From VAZQ01 sp963744275 (lineage in GTDB: Bacteria; Pseudomonadota; Alphaproteobacteria; Rhizobiales; Xanthobacteraceae), in NCBI GenBank assembly GCA_963744275.1, contig CAVUSX010000021.1:310001-374000 (forward strand): a stretch of 64,000 nucleotides of DNA, given 5' to 3'. The position numbers were made by a program, and so were the translations under genes. The notes under the pieces were generated by a model that saw only the letters and a program-made list of their open reading frames with translations, searched no databases and was not told the DNA's origin. Positions 9,632 to 17,417 of the stretch are shown one piece after another (position 1 is the stretch's first letter; every line of letters starts with the position of its first letter).

Positions 9632-9689
9632 GAGGCCGATCTCCCGTTTGCGAACGCGCAAGACTTTGCCGGAGCGGTTTTCAAAATTT

Positions 9690-9785
9690 CCGGGAACCCG
9701 AAACCGCTCCAGCATTCTTGCAGTGTCGCATTTTCGCACGGAAAACCGGATTCCACTTTTCCTGAAAATGCTTTACCATCGCCTC
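9690..9785. repeat. Intergenic repeat, family H (GTAAAGCATTTTCAGG)
   Basis: Minus-strand text GTAAAGCATTTTCAGG followed by GGAAT..CGTTTTC and GCGACA recurs at 25944-26020. Related elements are common before genes in Bradyrhizobium-type genomes. It lies between the monooxygenase and the cupin and could carry promoter sequence, which I cannot show. Confidence 0.55.
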
Positions 9786-9803
9786 AACGCGAGGAGGACC
9801 GCC

Positions 9804-10241
9804 ATGGCCATGACCACGTTGGACAAGAAGCCGCTGCAAACGGCGCGCACTCCCTGGCCGCCCGAGATCACCGCCGAGTTCGAGCGCGAGCGCCAGAGCC
9901 CGAACGGCTGCGTCGGTCAAAAGCTGGTCTCGGAGAGCGATCGGGTACGGGTCTGGCACATCCGGCTCGAGCCCGGCGAGCGTCTCGGCTTCCACCGCCA
10001 CGTGCTCGACTACTTCTGGTCGGTGCTCACCTCCGGCCGCGCCCGCGCCCATATGGACGACGGCAGCACGGTCGAGCACACCTATGCGGCCGGCGAGACC
10101 CGGCACGAGACCCATGCCGGCGGTCATTTCAAGGTGCATGATCTCGAGAACATCGGCGACAGCGAGTTGATCTTCTGCACCGTCGAGTTCCTCGACAGCG
10201 CCAACAAGCCGCTGCCGATTCCGGAGAAGGTGCGCCTGTAG
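9804..10241 (+). CDS. Cupin-domain protein
   Basis: 145 residues from ATG 9804, with GAGGAGG 7 bases upstream. A single cupin fold is suggested by RLEPGERLGFHRHVLDYFW (metal-binding His pair region), then TYAAGETRHETHAGGHFKVHDLENIGD. His residues at these sites could bind one metal ion. It is transcribed away from the FAD monooxygenase and may act in the same pathway as a small dioxygenase, isomerase or sensor. No specific function is assigned. Confidence 0.85.
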   Translation: MAMTTLDKKPLQTARTPWPPEITAEFERERQSPNGCVGQKLVSESDRVRVWHIRLEPGERLGFHRHVLDYFWSVLTSGRARAHMDDGSTVEHTYAAGETRHETHAGGHFKVHDLENIGDSELIFCTVEFLDSANKPLPIPEKVRL

Positions 10242-10349
10242 GGCGCAATCGCTTCATTGCGCCGCTTGGCGCGGCGGAGGGCATCGCGCCTGCGGCGAGG
10301 CTGGTGGCGCAATCAAGTCTGATGGCGCAATAAAGCGATTGCGCCCTAC
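10238..10349. repeat. Palindromic repeat, family A (GGGCGCAATCGCTT)
   Basis: TAGGGCGCAATCGCTTCATT at the left is inverted at the right as AATAAAGCGATTGCGCCCTA. Two more copies are at 45957-46062 and 46177-46286. It sits between the cupin and livH and overlaps the cupin stop codon. Confidence 0.8.
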
Positions 10350-10363
10350 ACCCGGCACCCCCG

Positions 10364-11239
10364 ATGGACATCTCGATCGATTTGCTGGCCAACGCCCTGG
10401 TGGCCGGGCTCCTGCTGGGCGGCTTCTACGCCGCCGTGACGATCGGGGTGTCGATCTCGTTCGGCATACTCGACATCGTCAACATCGCGCATCCCGCCTT
10501 CATCATCCTCGGCTCCTACATCGCCTATATGCTCAACTCCCGGCTCGGGATCGACCCGATCGTCGCCAGCATCATCATGCTGCCGGCGTTCTATGCGCTG
10601 GGCGGGCTCGTCTACCAGATCTATCACGCGGCGTTCGAGCGCCATGGGCAGGAATCGCTGCGCGGCCTCGCCTTTTTCTTCGGCCTGTTGTTCATCACCG
10701 AGGTCATCCTGATTCTCGCCTTCGGGGTCGACTACCGCTATGTCGCCGCGCCCTATATCGGGCCCAGCCTGCATTGGGGCGTCGTGGATCTGCCGCTGCG
10801 CATGCTGGTGCCCGGCCTGGTCTCGCTGTCCATGTTCATCGGGCTGCAGATTTTCTTGTCCGGCACCTTCGTGGGGCGCGCCATCATGGCGGTGGCGCAG
10901 GATCAGTTCGCCTTGCAGCTCATGGGGTGCTCGCCGGCCCGGATCAAGCGCATCGCGTTTGCGCTCTCGATCGCCACCGCCTCGATCGCGGGGGCGCTGC
11001 TCATCGTCATTCAGCCGGTCGAGCCTTCGGTCGGACGCGAATATATCGGCCGCGTCTTCGCTATCTGCGTTCTCGGCGGGCTCGGCAGCCTGCCCGGCAC
11101 GCTGATCGGCGCCGTGCTGGTCGGCGTCGTCGAGAGCCTCACCTCGACGTTCTATGGGCCCTCATGGGCGCCGGCGGTCGCCTTCGGCTTCCTGCTGCTG
11201 ACCCTCGCGCTGCGACCCGCGGGTCTGCTCGGACGATAG
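10364..11239 (+). CDS. livH: Branched-chain amino acid-type ABC transporter permease, LivH-like
   Basis: 291 residues with about eight hydrophobic segments. It begins MDISIDLLANALVAGLLLGG and has the LivH hallmark GVSISFGILDIVNIAHPAF and the late GLGSLPGTLIGAVLVGVVES. It forms the inner-membrane pore with LivM. In this class the imported compound is often not an amino acid but an aromatic acid, amide or urea, so substrate is left open. The rest of the transporter resumes at 12409 after an opposed gene. The start lies 14 bases after a family A repeat. Confidence 0.92.
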   Translation: MDISIDLLANALVAGLLLGGFYAAVTIGVSISFGILDIVNIAHPAFIILGSYIAYMLNSRLGIDPIVASIIMLPAFYALGGLVYQIYHAAFERHGQESLRGLAFFFGLLFITEVILILAFGVDYRYVAAPYIGPSLHWGVVDLPLRMLVPGLVSLSMFIGLQIFLSGTFVGRAIMAVAQDQFALQLMGCSPARIKRIAFALSIATASIAGALLIVIQPVEPSVGREYIGRVFAICVLGGLGSLPGTLIGAVLVGVVESLTSTFYGPSWAPAVAFGFLLLTLALRPAGLLGR

Positions 11240-11265
11240 GCCGGCTGAGCGGCGACCGACTCTCG

Positions 11266-12111
11266 CTAGCGCGGGTCGAACGCGACGGTCGGCCAATATT
11301 CGCCGACCCATTCGGGCTTGCTGAACAAGAGATTGATGAAGAAGGGGCATTCGATGCGGGTGGCCGCCGGGATGAATCGTGGCAGCGTGCCCGCATGGGT
11401 CAGGCCGAAAGTCGAATAACCCAGACCCTCGATGAAGCCGCGCAGGCTTTGCTGGTTGCAGCCCAGCTTGGCGAGCCCGAAGTCGTGCAGCTCCGCGATG
11501 ATGAAACGCGGTTCCTGCGACTCGAGCAGGCCGCGCATGCCCTCCAGCACCCTCTGCTCGGCGCCTTCGGTATCGATCTTGATCACCTTCGGCGCCAGCC
11601 GCAGCTGCTCCAATTCGGCGTCGAGCGTCGTCCCCGGCATCGTGAGGCGTATCGGCGTGGCGAGACACTTCACGTTGCCGGGATATTGGGCCGGATCCCA
11701 CAGCGCATTGCCACCGCTGTCGTCGCTGTTGATGAAGAATTCAACATCCCCGACCTGGTTGGTGACCGCCTTTTCGACGACCGTGACGTTCGCGCAATCG
11801 TTGAGGGCCAGATTGGCGCGAAGGCGCACCAGATTCTCAGGCCCGGGCTCGAATGCGACGACGTGGCCCGTCGGACCGACCAGCATCGCGGCCAGCGTCG
11901 TCAAATAACCGACATTGGCGCCGACATCGACCGCGACGTCGCCCTCGCGTAGCACTCTGACCAAGACATTGGCGACATCCGGCTCGAATGAGGCGCCGGT
12001 CTGCAGGTAGGTCAGGATGCTCCGTTCGTTCGGCCGGTCCGGATCCAGATCGAGCTTCATCTGCAGCAGCGGAGCAGTGCCGCGGTTGAAACCGCACGTT
12101 ATGATCGACAT
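11266..12111 (-). CDS. FkbM-family S-adenosylmethionine methyltransferase
   Basis: 281 residues from ATG 12111, with GGGGAGGGAG upstream; the frame is open further upstream but lacks family sequence. The SAM-binding loop is VAVDVGANVGYLTTLAA followed by VVAFEPGPENL, and the FkbM signature continues with VIKIDTEGAEQRVLEGM and IIAELHDFG. The family O-methylates sugars, polyketides or peptides. It lies between livH and livM on the opposite strand, so it has either been inserted into the transporter operon or the permease genes are separately transcribed. Confidence 0.9.
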   Translation of the reverse strand: MSIITCGFNRGTAPLLQMKLDLDPDRPNERSILTYLQTGASFEPDVANVLVRVLREGDVAVDVGANVGYLTTLAAMLVGPTGHVVAFEPGPENLVRLRANLALNDCANVTVVEKAVTNQVGDVEFFINSDDSGGNALWDPAQYPGNVKCLATPIRLTMPGTTLDAELEQLRLAPKVIKIDTEGAEQRVLEGMRGLLESQEPRFIIAELHDFGLAKLGCNQQSLRGFIEGLGYSTFGLTHAGTLPRFIPAATRIECPFFINLLFSKPEWVGEYWPTVAFDPR

Positions 12112-12408
12112 CCGTCTCCCTCCCCGCCTATGGGCGTGGCCTAAACCGATTCTGTCGACTACCCTGGCTTTACCACTTTCCTTCATGTTGTGGGGCTCGC
12201 TTATCAACACCGGCCGCTCTGACCGCGCCCCGACCCGCCGGCCGGCGGCGCCGCAACTTGCGCCCCGCGCCCCGCCGTGGGACCCTTGCGCCGGGCGTCC
12301 CACGCCCGGCCGTGCTCGAGCCGTTCCCGGGGCCCGGCGACCTCACCAAAATGCAAATCCGCGGGTTCTCCGGTCGGTGACCTGCTCGGGGTGATAGGAT
12401 AGCCGGTC

Positions 12409-13398
12409 GTGCGCTCCTCGGTCTTCTTCCTGATCTGCGTCGCTTTCGCGGCCGGCGTGTTCGGCGCCGCGCGCCTGATCGGCAACGACTACGTATTCTT
12501 CGCCGGCTACGTGGTCCTCCAGTTCATCGTGCTGGCGCAGGCCTGGAACATCCTGGGGGGCTATACCGGCTACGTGAATTTCGGCTCGGCCGCTTTCTTC
12601 GCGCTCGGCGCCTATACGTCGGTGTTCTTTCACAAGTCCTATCCGCTGCCGATTCCGCTCCTGATGGCGCTCGGCGGCATCGTTTCCGGGCTGGCCGGGC
12701 TCGGCATGGGCTATCTGGCGTTGCGGTTGCGTGGCGCGTTTTTCGCCATCGCCACGCTGGCGTTCGCGGTCGTGCTGCAGACCCTGGTGGTCAATTGGAG
12801 CTATCTGGGCGGCGCCCGCGGCGCCTACGTGATCCGGCCCGAAACCGTATGGCTGATCGGCAACTATGTGCACTATCTGTTTTTCCTGATGCTCGCGCTG
12901 GCGGTGCTGGCGATCACCACCGCCCGCACCATCGAACGCTCGCGGCTGGGCTACGGCTTCGCCGCCATCCGGGACGACGAGCTGGCGGCCGAGGCCTGCG
13001 GAGTGCCCACCCTGCGGCTCAAGCTCATCGCCACCACGCTGTCCGGCGCCTTCATGGGAATGGCCGGCGCGCCCTTCCCCTACTACATCGGTTACGTCCA
13101 GCCGGCCGCCGCCTTCGGTCTCGACTACGCGGTCAACTCCATCGCCATGCCGATGATCGGCGGCACCACCACCTGGATCGGGCCGCTGGTCGGCGCCATC
13201 CTGGTGGCCGGCCTGCAGCAATGGGCGACGGTGACCATATCCTCGGAGCTCGGCCTCCTGGTGGTCGGGCTCCTGCTGGTCGGCTTCGTCATCGTGGCGC
13301 CGAGCGGCATCGTCGGGCTGGTGCGGAGCTGCTTTCGCACTCACTCTCCTTCGAGCGCCCCGCGCGCCGGCAAACCCGCACCAGCGGACGCGCCATGA
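12409..13398 (+). CDS. livM: Branched-chain amino acid-type ABC transporter permease, LivM-like
   Basis: 329 residues from a GTG at 12409. LivM features are AWNILGGYTGYVNFGSAAFF, LALRLRGAFFAIATLA and the EAA-type loop region GYGFAAIRDDELAAEACGV. It pairs with LivH to form the channel. The stop overlaps the livG start (ATGA at 13395-13398), showing translational coupling. The preceding 300 bases (12112-12408) are GC-rich and hold no gene I can support; they must contain the promoters for this gene and the opposed methyltransferase. Confidence 0.92.
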   Translation: MRSSVFFLICVAFAAGVFGAARLIGNDYVFFAGYVVLQFIVLAQAWNILGGYTGYVNFGSAAFFALGAYTSVFFHKSYPLPIPLLMALGGIVSGLAGLGMGYLALRLRGAFFAIATLAFAVVLQTLVVNWSYLGGARGAYVIRPETVWLIGNYVHYLFFLMLALAVLAITTARTIERSRLGYGFAAIRDDELAAEACGVPTLRLKLIATTLSGAFMGMAGAPFPYYIGYVQPAAAFGLDYAVNSIAMPMIGGTTTWIGPLVGAILVAGLQQWATVTISSELGLLVVGLLLVGFVIVAPSGIVGLVRSCFRTHSPSSAPRAGKPAPADAP

Positions 13399-14132
13399 CC
13401 GGGCCTTTGCTCGAGGTCACCAATCTGGGCAAGCGCTTCGGCGGGTTCGTGGCGCTCGACGGCATCGATCTGTCGGTCGGGCGCGGCGAGCGCGTCGGCC
13501 TCATCGGCCCCAACGGCTCGGGCAAGAGCACGCTGGTCAACTGCATCTGCGGCACGCTCGCCAACGAAAGCGGCACGGTCTCCTTCGACGGCGAGCCGAT
13601 CGACCGGCTCAAGACCCATGAACGCACCCGGCGCGGCATCGCGCGCAGCTTTCAGCTGCCGCGCCCGTTCGCGAGCCTCACGGTCGCCGAGAATCTCACG
13701 GTGCCGATGCTCTACACCCTCGGCGCCAGAGCCGGGACCCGCCTGACCGCAGCCGAGCTCGCGGCGCGCGGCGCCGACCTCCTGCAGCTGGTCGGGCTCG
13801 CCGACAAGGCCGCGCAACACCCGCGCGATCTCACCCAGGTGGAGATGCGCAAGCTCGAGCTCGCCCGCGCCATGGCGGCGGAGCCGCGGCTCCTGATCGC
13901 GGACGAATCCATGGCGGGCCTGTCGCAGGTCGAGGTCGCCGACATCGTGGCGCTGCTGATCGCCTTGAACGAGCGCGGTGTCACCATCATCATGATCGAG
14001 CACATCATGCGTGCCGTGATGCGGTTCTCGCAGCGGCTCGTCGTTCTGGTCTCCGGCGCCAAGATCGCGGACGGGGCGCCCGAGGAGGTCATCCGCGATC
14101 CCGCCGTCGAGCGAGCCTATCTTGGCCAATAG
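13395..14132 (+). CDS. livG: ABC transporter ATP-binding protein, LivG-like, with altered signature motif
   Basis: 245 residues. Walker A is GPNGSGKST at 38-46 and Walker B is LLIADESMAGL; the switch His is in IMIEHIMRAVM. The LSGGQ signature position reads DLTQVEMRKLELARAM, unlike the usual LivG sequence (PYGxQRRLEIARA), so ATP hydrolysis or dimer contacts may differ. It energises the LivHM channel. It overlaps livM by 4 bases and livF by 11 bases. Confidence 0.9.
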   Translation: MTGPLLEVTNLGKRFGGFVALDGIDLSVGRGERVGLIGPNGSGKSTLVNCICGTLANESGTVSFDGEPIDRLKTHERTRRGIARSFQLPRPFASLTVAENLTVPMLYTLGARAGTRLTAAELAARGADLLQLVGLADKAAQHPRDLTQVEMRKLELARAMAAEPRLLIADESMAGLSQVEVADIVALLIALNERGVTIIMIEHIMRAVMRFSQRLVVLVSGAKIADGAPEEVIRDPAVERAYLGQ

Positions 14133-14854
14133 TCTCGCCATCGAGAGCATCGACGCCGCCTACGGGGCGGTACGCGTGCTCGAGCGCGTGTCGATGACGG
14201 TCGCTGCCGGCGAGACCGTCGTGCTCCTGGGCACCAACGGCAACGGCAAGAGCACGCTCATGAAATGCATCATGGGCATCGTGCCGCCCTGTGCGGGCCG
14301 GATCACGGCCGAGATCGACGGCGTGCAGCCACGACCTGGTCGGCCGCTCGACCGAGGAGATCGTCGATCTCGGCATCGCGCTGGTGCCGGAAGGCCGGCG
14401 CCTGTTTCCGCGCCTGAGCGTCGAGGAGAACTTGCTGCTGGGCGCCTTCCGGGCGAAGGCGCGGACGCAGATGAGCTCCAATCTGGCGTTCTGCTTCGAG
14501 TTGTTTCCGCGGCTGGCCGAGCGCCGCCGGCAGCTCGCCGGCAGCATGAGCGGCGGCGAGCAGCAGATGCTGGCACTCGCCCGCGCCCTGATGACGGCGC
14601 CGCGCATTCTGCTGATCGACGAGCCGTCGGTGGGGCTCGCGCCGGTGCTGGTCAGCCACACCATCGACAAGATCAAGGAGCTCAAGGACCGCTACCAGCT
14701 GACGGTCCTGATGGCCGAGCAGAATTTTCCCCAGGCGCTGCGCATCGCCGACCGCGGCTACGTGATCGTTCACGGCCGGATCGCGTTCGAAGGACGCTCG
14801 GTCGACGAGCTCAACAACAATGATTTGATCAAGAAATTCTATCTGGGCCTGTGA
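14122..14854 (+). CDS. livF: ABC transporter ATP-binding protein, LivF-like (one frameshift)
   Basis: Repaired length is about 243 residues, from a TTG at 14122 inside the end of livG. Walker A is GTNGNGKST, signature SMSGGEQQMLALARAL, Walker B ILLIDEPSVGLAP, and the C-terminal half is typical LivF (LTVLMAEQNFPQALRIADR). The frame breaks at 14325, where GTGCAGCC would read V-S-H if one base were removed (GT[GC]AGC). It is the last gene of the transporter cluster; a small membrane peptide gene and a terminator follow. Confidence 0.88.
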
Positions 14855-14981
14855 GGAGACCGGGCTTCACCGCAAAATGACCCGCTTCGATCCGCGACGG
14901 CCGTCGACCGAATCGAGGAATTGGAACCAATCGGGAGCGCGGGAGTTGTTATGCCGAAGAAACCGACCAGAGGAGACGACA

Positions 14982-15068
14982 ATGGGTTTCGGCAGAGGCG
15001 CTTTGCTTTGGTTGCTCGGGGTTCCGCTTCCTATCATTATCCTCTTGGCGCTCTTCATGCATCATTGA
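14982..15068 (+). CDS. 28-residue membrane peptide
   Basis: ATG 14982 is preceded by GAGGAGAC at the right distance. The product begins MGFGRGALLWLLGVPLP and continues as one hydrophobic helix ending MHH. I recall near-identical small proteins beside many Hyphomicrobiales genes but know of no assigned function. A strong rho-independent terminator starts 36 bases after the stop, which supports a real short transcription unit. Confidence 0.65.
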   Translation: MGFGRGALLWLLGVPLPIIILLALFMHH

Positions 15069-15103
15069 GCGTGCGTGATTGAGAGCCATTCGGGATCTCG
15101 ACG

Positions 15104-15135
15104 AAAAAGCCCGGCACCACGTGCCGGGTTTTTTC
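15104..15135 (+). terminator. Rho-independent terminator
   Basis: Stem CCCGGCAC/GTGCCGGG with a 3-base loop (15110-15128), flanked by AAAAA on the left and TTTTTT on the right. The symmetry means it could work in both directions, but only the small membrane peptide gene points at it closely. Confidence 0.9.
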
Positions 15136-15328
15136 TCGTCGGTCCGCTGCCGTGCGCGGGCGCATGTCCGCATCTTGGTCCTCCCGGCAACCGACGCAGC
15201 CGGGACCAACGCACGGCTTTACCGGCTCGTTTCGCCGACACGGACTGTGCTACTTTTATCGGCGGGCAACTCCCGGCCTGCGGCGGTAAGCTTCCCAAGC
15301 GAGCACACACGACGAATTCGGACCCACC

Positions 15329-17062
15329 ATGGCTGTGTCAACGCAATCGATCATCGAGACGCGGCGCGCCCAGATCTTTCCCACGCTGGAGGGCTCGGAG
15401 ATCGAGCGGATGCGCCGGTTCGGCGAGCTCCGCTCGTACCAGGCCGGCGAGGCGCTCGCCCGGGTCGGCACGGTGGGCGACGGGCTGACCATCATCCTGG
15501 CCGGCAAGGTCGATATCACCCAGCACGATGCATCGGACCGACGCGTGCTCATCGTCACCCACGGCCCGGGCGAGTTCATGGGCGAGCTATCCGGGCTCGC
15601 CGGGCGGCCGGTGCTGGTGGACGCCTATGCGCAGGAGCCGGTGGAGGCCTTGATCATCCGGCCGGACCGGCTGCGGGCCTTGCTGGTCGCGGAGGCGGAG
15701 CTCGGCGAGCGGATCATGCGGGCCCTGATCCTGCGGCGGGTCGGCCTCCTCGAGACCGGAGCCGGCGGCCCGGTGATCGTCGGCCGTTCCGACAACGGCG
15801 ATGTGCTGCGGCTGGAGGGTTTCCTGCGCCGCAACGGCCATCCGCGTCAACGGCTCGATCCCGACACCGATCCGGAGGCAAAGGCGCTGATCGAGCGCTT
15901 TCACGTCGACCCCGGCCAATTGCCGATCGTGCTGTGCCCGGGCGGACAGCTCCTGCGCAATCCCAGCGACAACGAGCTCGCCCGTTGCATCGGGCTGGTG
16001 CGGCCGATCGATCCCGACCAGCTCTATGACGTGGTGGTGGTGGGGGCCGGGCCCGCTGGCCTCGCCACCGCGGTCTATGCCGGCTCGGAGGGGCTCTCGG
16101 TCCTGGTGCTCGATTGCCGCGCGTTCGGAGGGCAGGCCGGCGCCTCGGCGCGGATCGAGAACTATCTGGGATTTCCGACCGGAATTACCGGCCTTGCCCT
16201 GATGGCCCGCGCCTACAATCAGGCGCAGAAGTTCGGGGTCGAGATGGCGATCCCGGATGAGGTGATCAGCCTCGATCCGGCGAGCGGCGCCGATGCCGGC
16301 CCCTTCGTGCTGCGGCTGTCCAACAGCGAGCGGGTCAGCGCCCGCGCGGTCGTGATCGCGAGCGGCGCCCGCTATCGACGCCCCCCGGTCGAGAACCTGG
16401 AGGCCTTCGAATCCTCGAGCGTGCACTACTGGGCATCGCCCCTGGAGGGGAAGCTCTGCGCCGGGCAGGAGGTGGCCCTGGTGGGGGCCGGCAATTCGGC
16501 CGGCCAGGCGGTGGTCTATCTGGCGAGCCAGGTCGCCAAGGTCTGGCTGCTGGTGCGCGGGCCGAGCCTGGAAGCCAGCATGTCGCGCTATCTGGTCGAC
16601 CGCATCGAAGGACTATCGAACGTCGAGGTGCTGACGCAGACGCAGATCACCGGCCTCGAAGGGCACGACGGCAGCCTGGAGGCGATCCGCTGGCGCCAAG
16701 GCGCGGCGGAAAAAGAGGTCCGGCGCCCCATTCGCCACCTGTTTCTCTTCACCGGCGCGGAGCCGAACACGGATTGGCTGTCCGGATCCGGCGTGGCGCT
16801 CGACCGCAAGGGCTTCATATTGACCGGCACGGATTTGACCGGGATCGAGCTGAGCGGGATCGAGCTGAGCGGGGTGGAGTCGACCGGGCCGAAGGCCGCC
16901 GGCGGCCGCCGACCGCTGGAAACCAGCCGGCGCGGCGTGTTCGCCATCGGCGACGTGCGGTCGGATTCGGTCAAGCGGGTCGCCGCCGCGGTCGGCGAGG
17001 GCGCCCAGGTGGTGGCGACCCTGCATGCTTACTTGGCCGCTCCCGCAGGAGCCGGGCCGTGA
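15329..17062 (+). CDS. Cyclic-nucleotide-binding-domain fused to thioredoxin-reductase-like flavoprotein
   Basis: 577 residues. Residues about 15-135 form a cyclic-nucleotide-binding (CRP-type) domain (GDGLTIILAGKVDITQ; HGPGEFMGELSGLAG). Residues about 230-560 are a thioredoxin-reductase fold with FAD loop VVVVGAGPAGLATAVYAG near 235, NADPH loop VALVGAGNSAGQAV near 381, and C-terminal FAD motif GVFAIGDVRSDSVKR. The redox-active CxxC that normally precedes the NADPH domain is absent (VHYWASPLEGKLC near 364), so it cannot be a classic thioredoxin reductase. An insertion near 503-519 consists of 15-base repeats encoding IELSG units. A UBP-type zinc-finger gene follows 26 bases later. Likely a nucleotide-regulated flavin oxidoreductase; partner unknown. 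Confidence 0.85.
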   Translation: MAVSTQSIIETRRAQIFPTLEGSEIERMRRFGELRSYQAGEALARVGTVGDGLTIILAGKVDITQHDASDRRVLIVTHGPGEFMGELSGLAGRPVLVDAYAQEPVEALIIRPDRLRALLVAEAELGERIMRALILRRVGLLETGAGGPVIVGRSDNGDVLRLEGFLRRNGHPRQRLDPDTDPEAKALIERFHVDPGQLPIVLCPGGQLLRNPSDNELARCIGLVRPIDPDQLYDVVVVGAGPAGLATAVYAGSEGLSVLVLDCRAFGGQAGASARIENYLGFPTGITGLALMARAYNQAQKFGVEMAIPDEVISLDPASGADAGPFVLRLSNSERVSARAVVIASGARYRRPPVENLEAFESSSVHYWASPLEGKLCAGQEVALVGAGNSAGQAVVYLASQVAKVWLLVRGPSLEASMSRYLVDRIEGLSNVEVLTQTQITGLEGHDGSLEAIRWRQGAAEKEVRRPIRHLFLFTGAEPNTDWLSGSGVALDRKGFILTGTDLTGIELSGIELSGVESTGPKAAGGRRPLETSRRGVFAIGDVRSDSVKRVAAAVGEGAQVVATLHAYLAAPAGAGP

Positions 17063-17088
17063 TCGCAAAACATTGACGAGGACCGCCC

Positions 17089-17397
17089 ATGACCAAGACC
17101 TGCAGCCATCTCGACACCATCCGTACCGTCAAGCCGAGCGCGCGCGGATGCGAGGAATGCCTGAAGATCGGCTCGCCCTGGGTGCACCTGCGCCTGTGCC
17201 GGAGCTGCGGCCATGTCGGCTGCTGCGACGATTCGCCGAACCGGCACGCCACCAAGCACTTCCACGCGACCCGTCATCCGATCATCGAGGGATATGACCC
17301 GCCCGAAGGCTGGGGCTGGTGCTACCTGGACGAGGTCTTTTTCGACCTGTCCGATCGCGCCACCCCGCAGGACGGGCCGATCCCGCGCTTCGTTTGA
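17089..17397 (+). CDS. UBP-type zinc-finger protein
   Basis: 102 residues. Cys5/His7, Cys21/Cys24, Cys37/Cys40, Cys45 and His53/His57/His59 reproduce the zinc-binding pattern of the ZnF-UBP domain (RLCRSCGHVGCCDDS, then HATKHFHATRHPIIEGY). In eukaryotes this fold binds the C-terminus of ubiquitin; in bacteria without ubiquitin its ligand is unknown. It is 26 bases downstream of the flavoprotein gene on the same strand, so the two probably work together, perhaps with this protein as electron-transfer or docking partner. Confidence 0.88.
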   Translation: MTKTCSHLDTIRTVKPSARGCEECLKIGSPWVHLRLCRSCGHVGCCDDSPNRHATKHFHATRHPIIEGYDPPEGWGWCYLDEVFFDLSDRATPQDGPIPRFV

Positions 17398-17417
17398 TCC
17401 CGCAGTCGCGCCATCAG

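Noticed and set aside
9640..9739. Upstream ATG for the FAD monooxygenase
   Set aside because: It lies within a family H intergenic repeat; the RBS and family sequence support the TTG at 9631.
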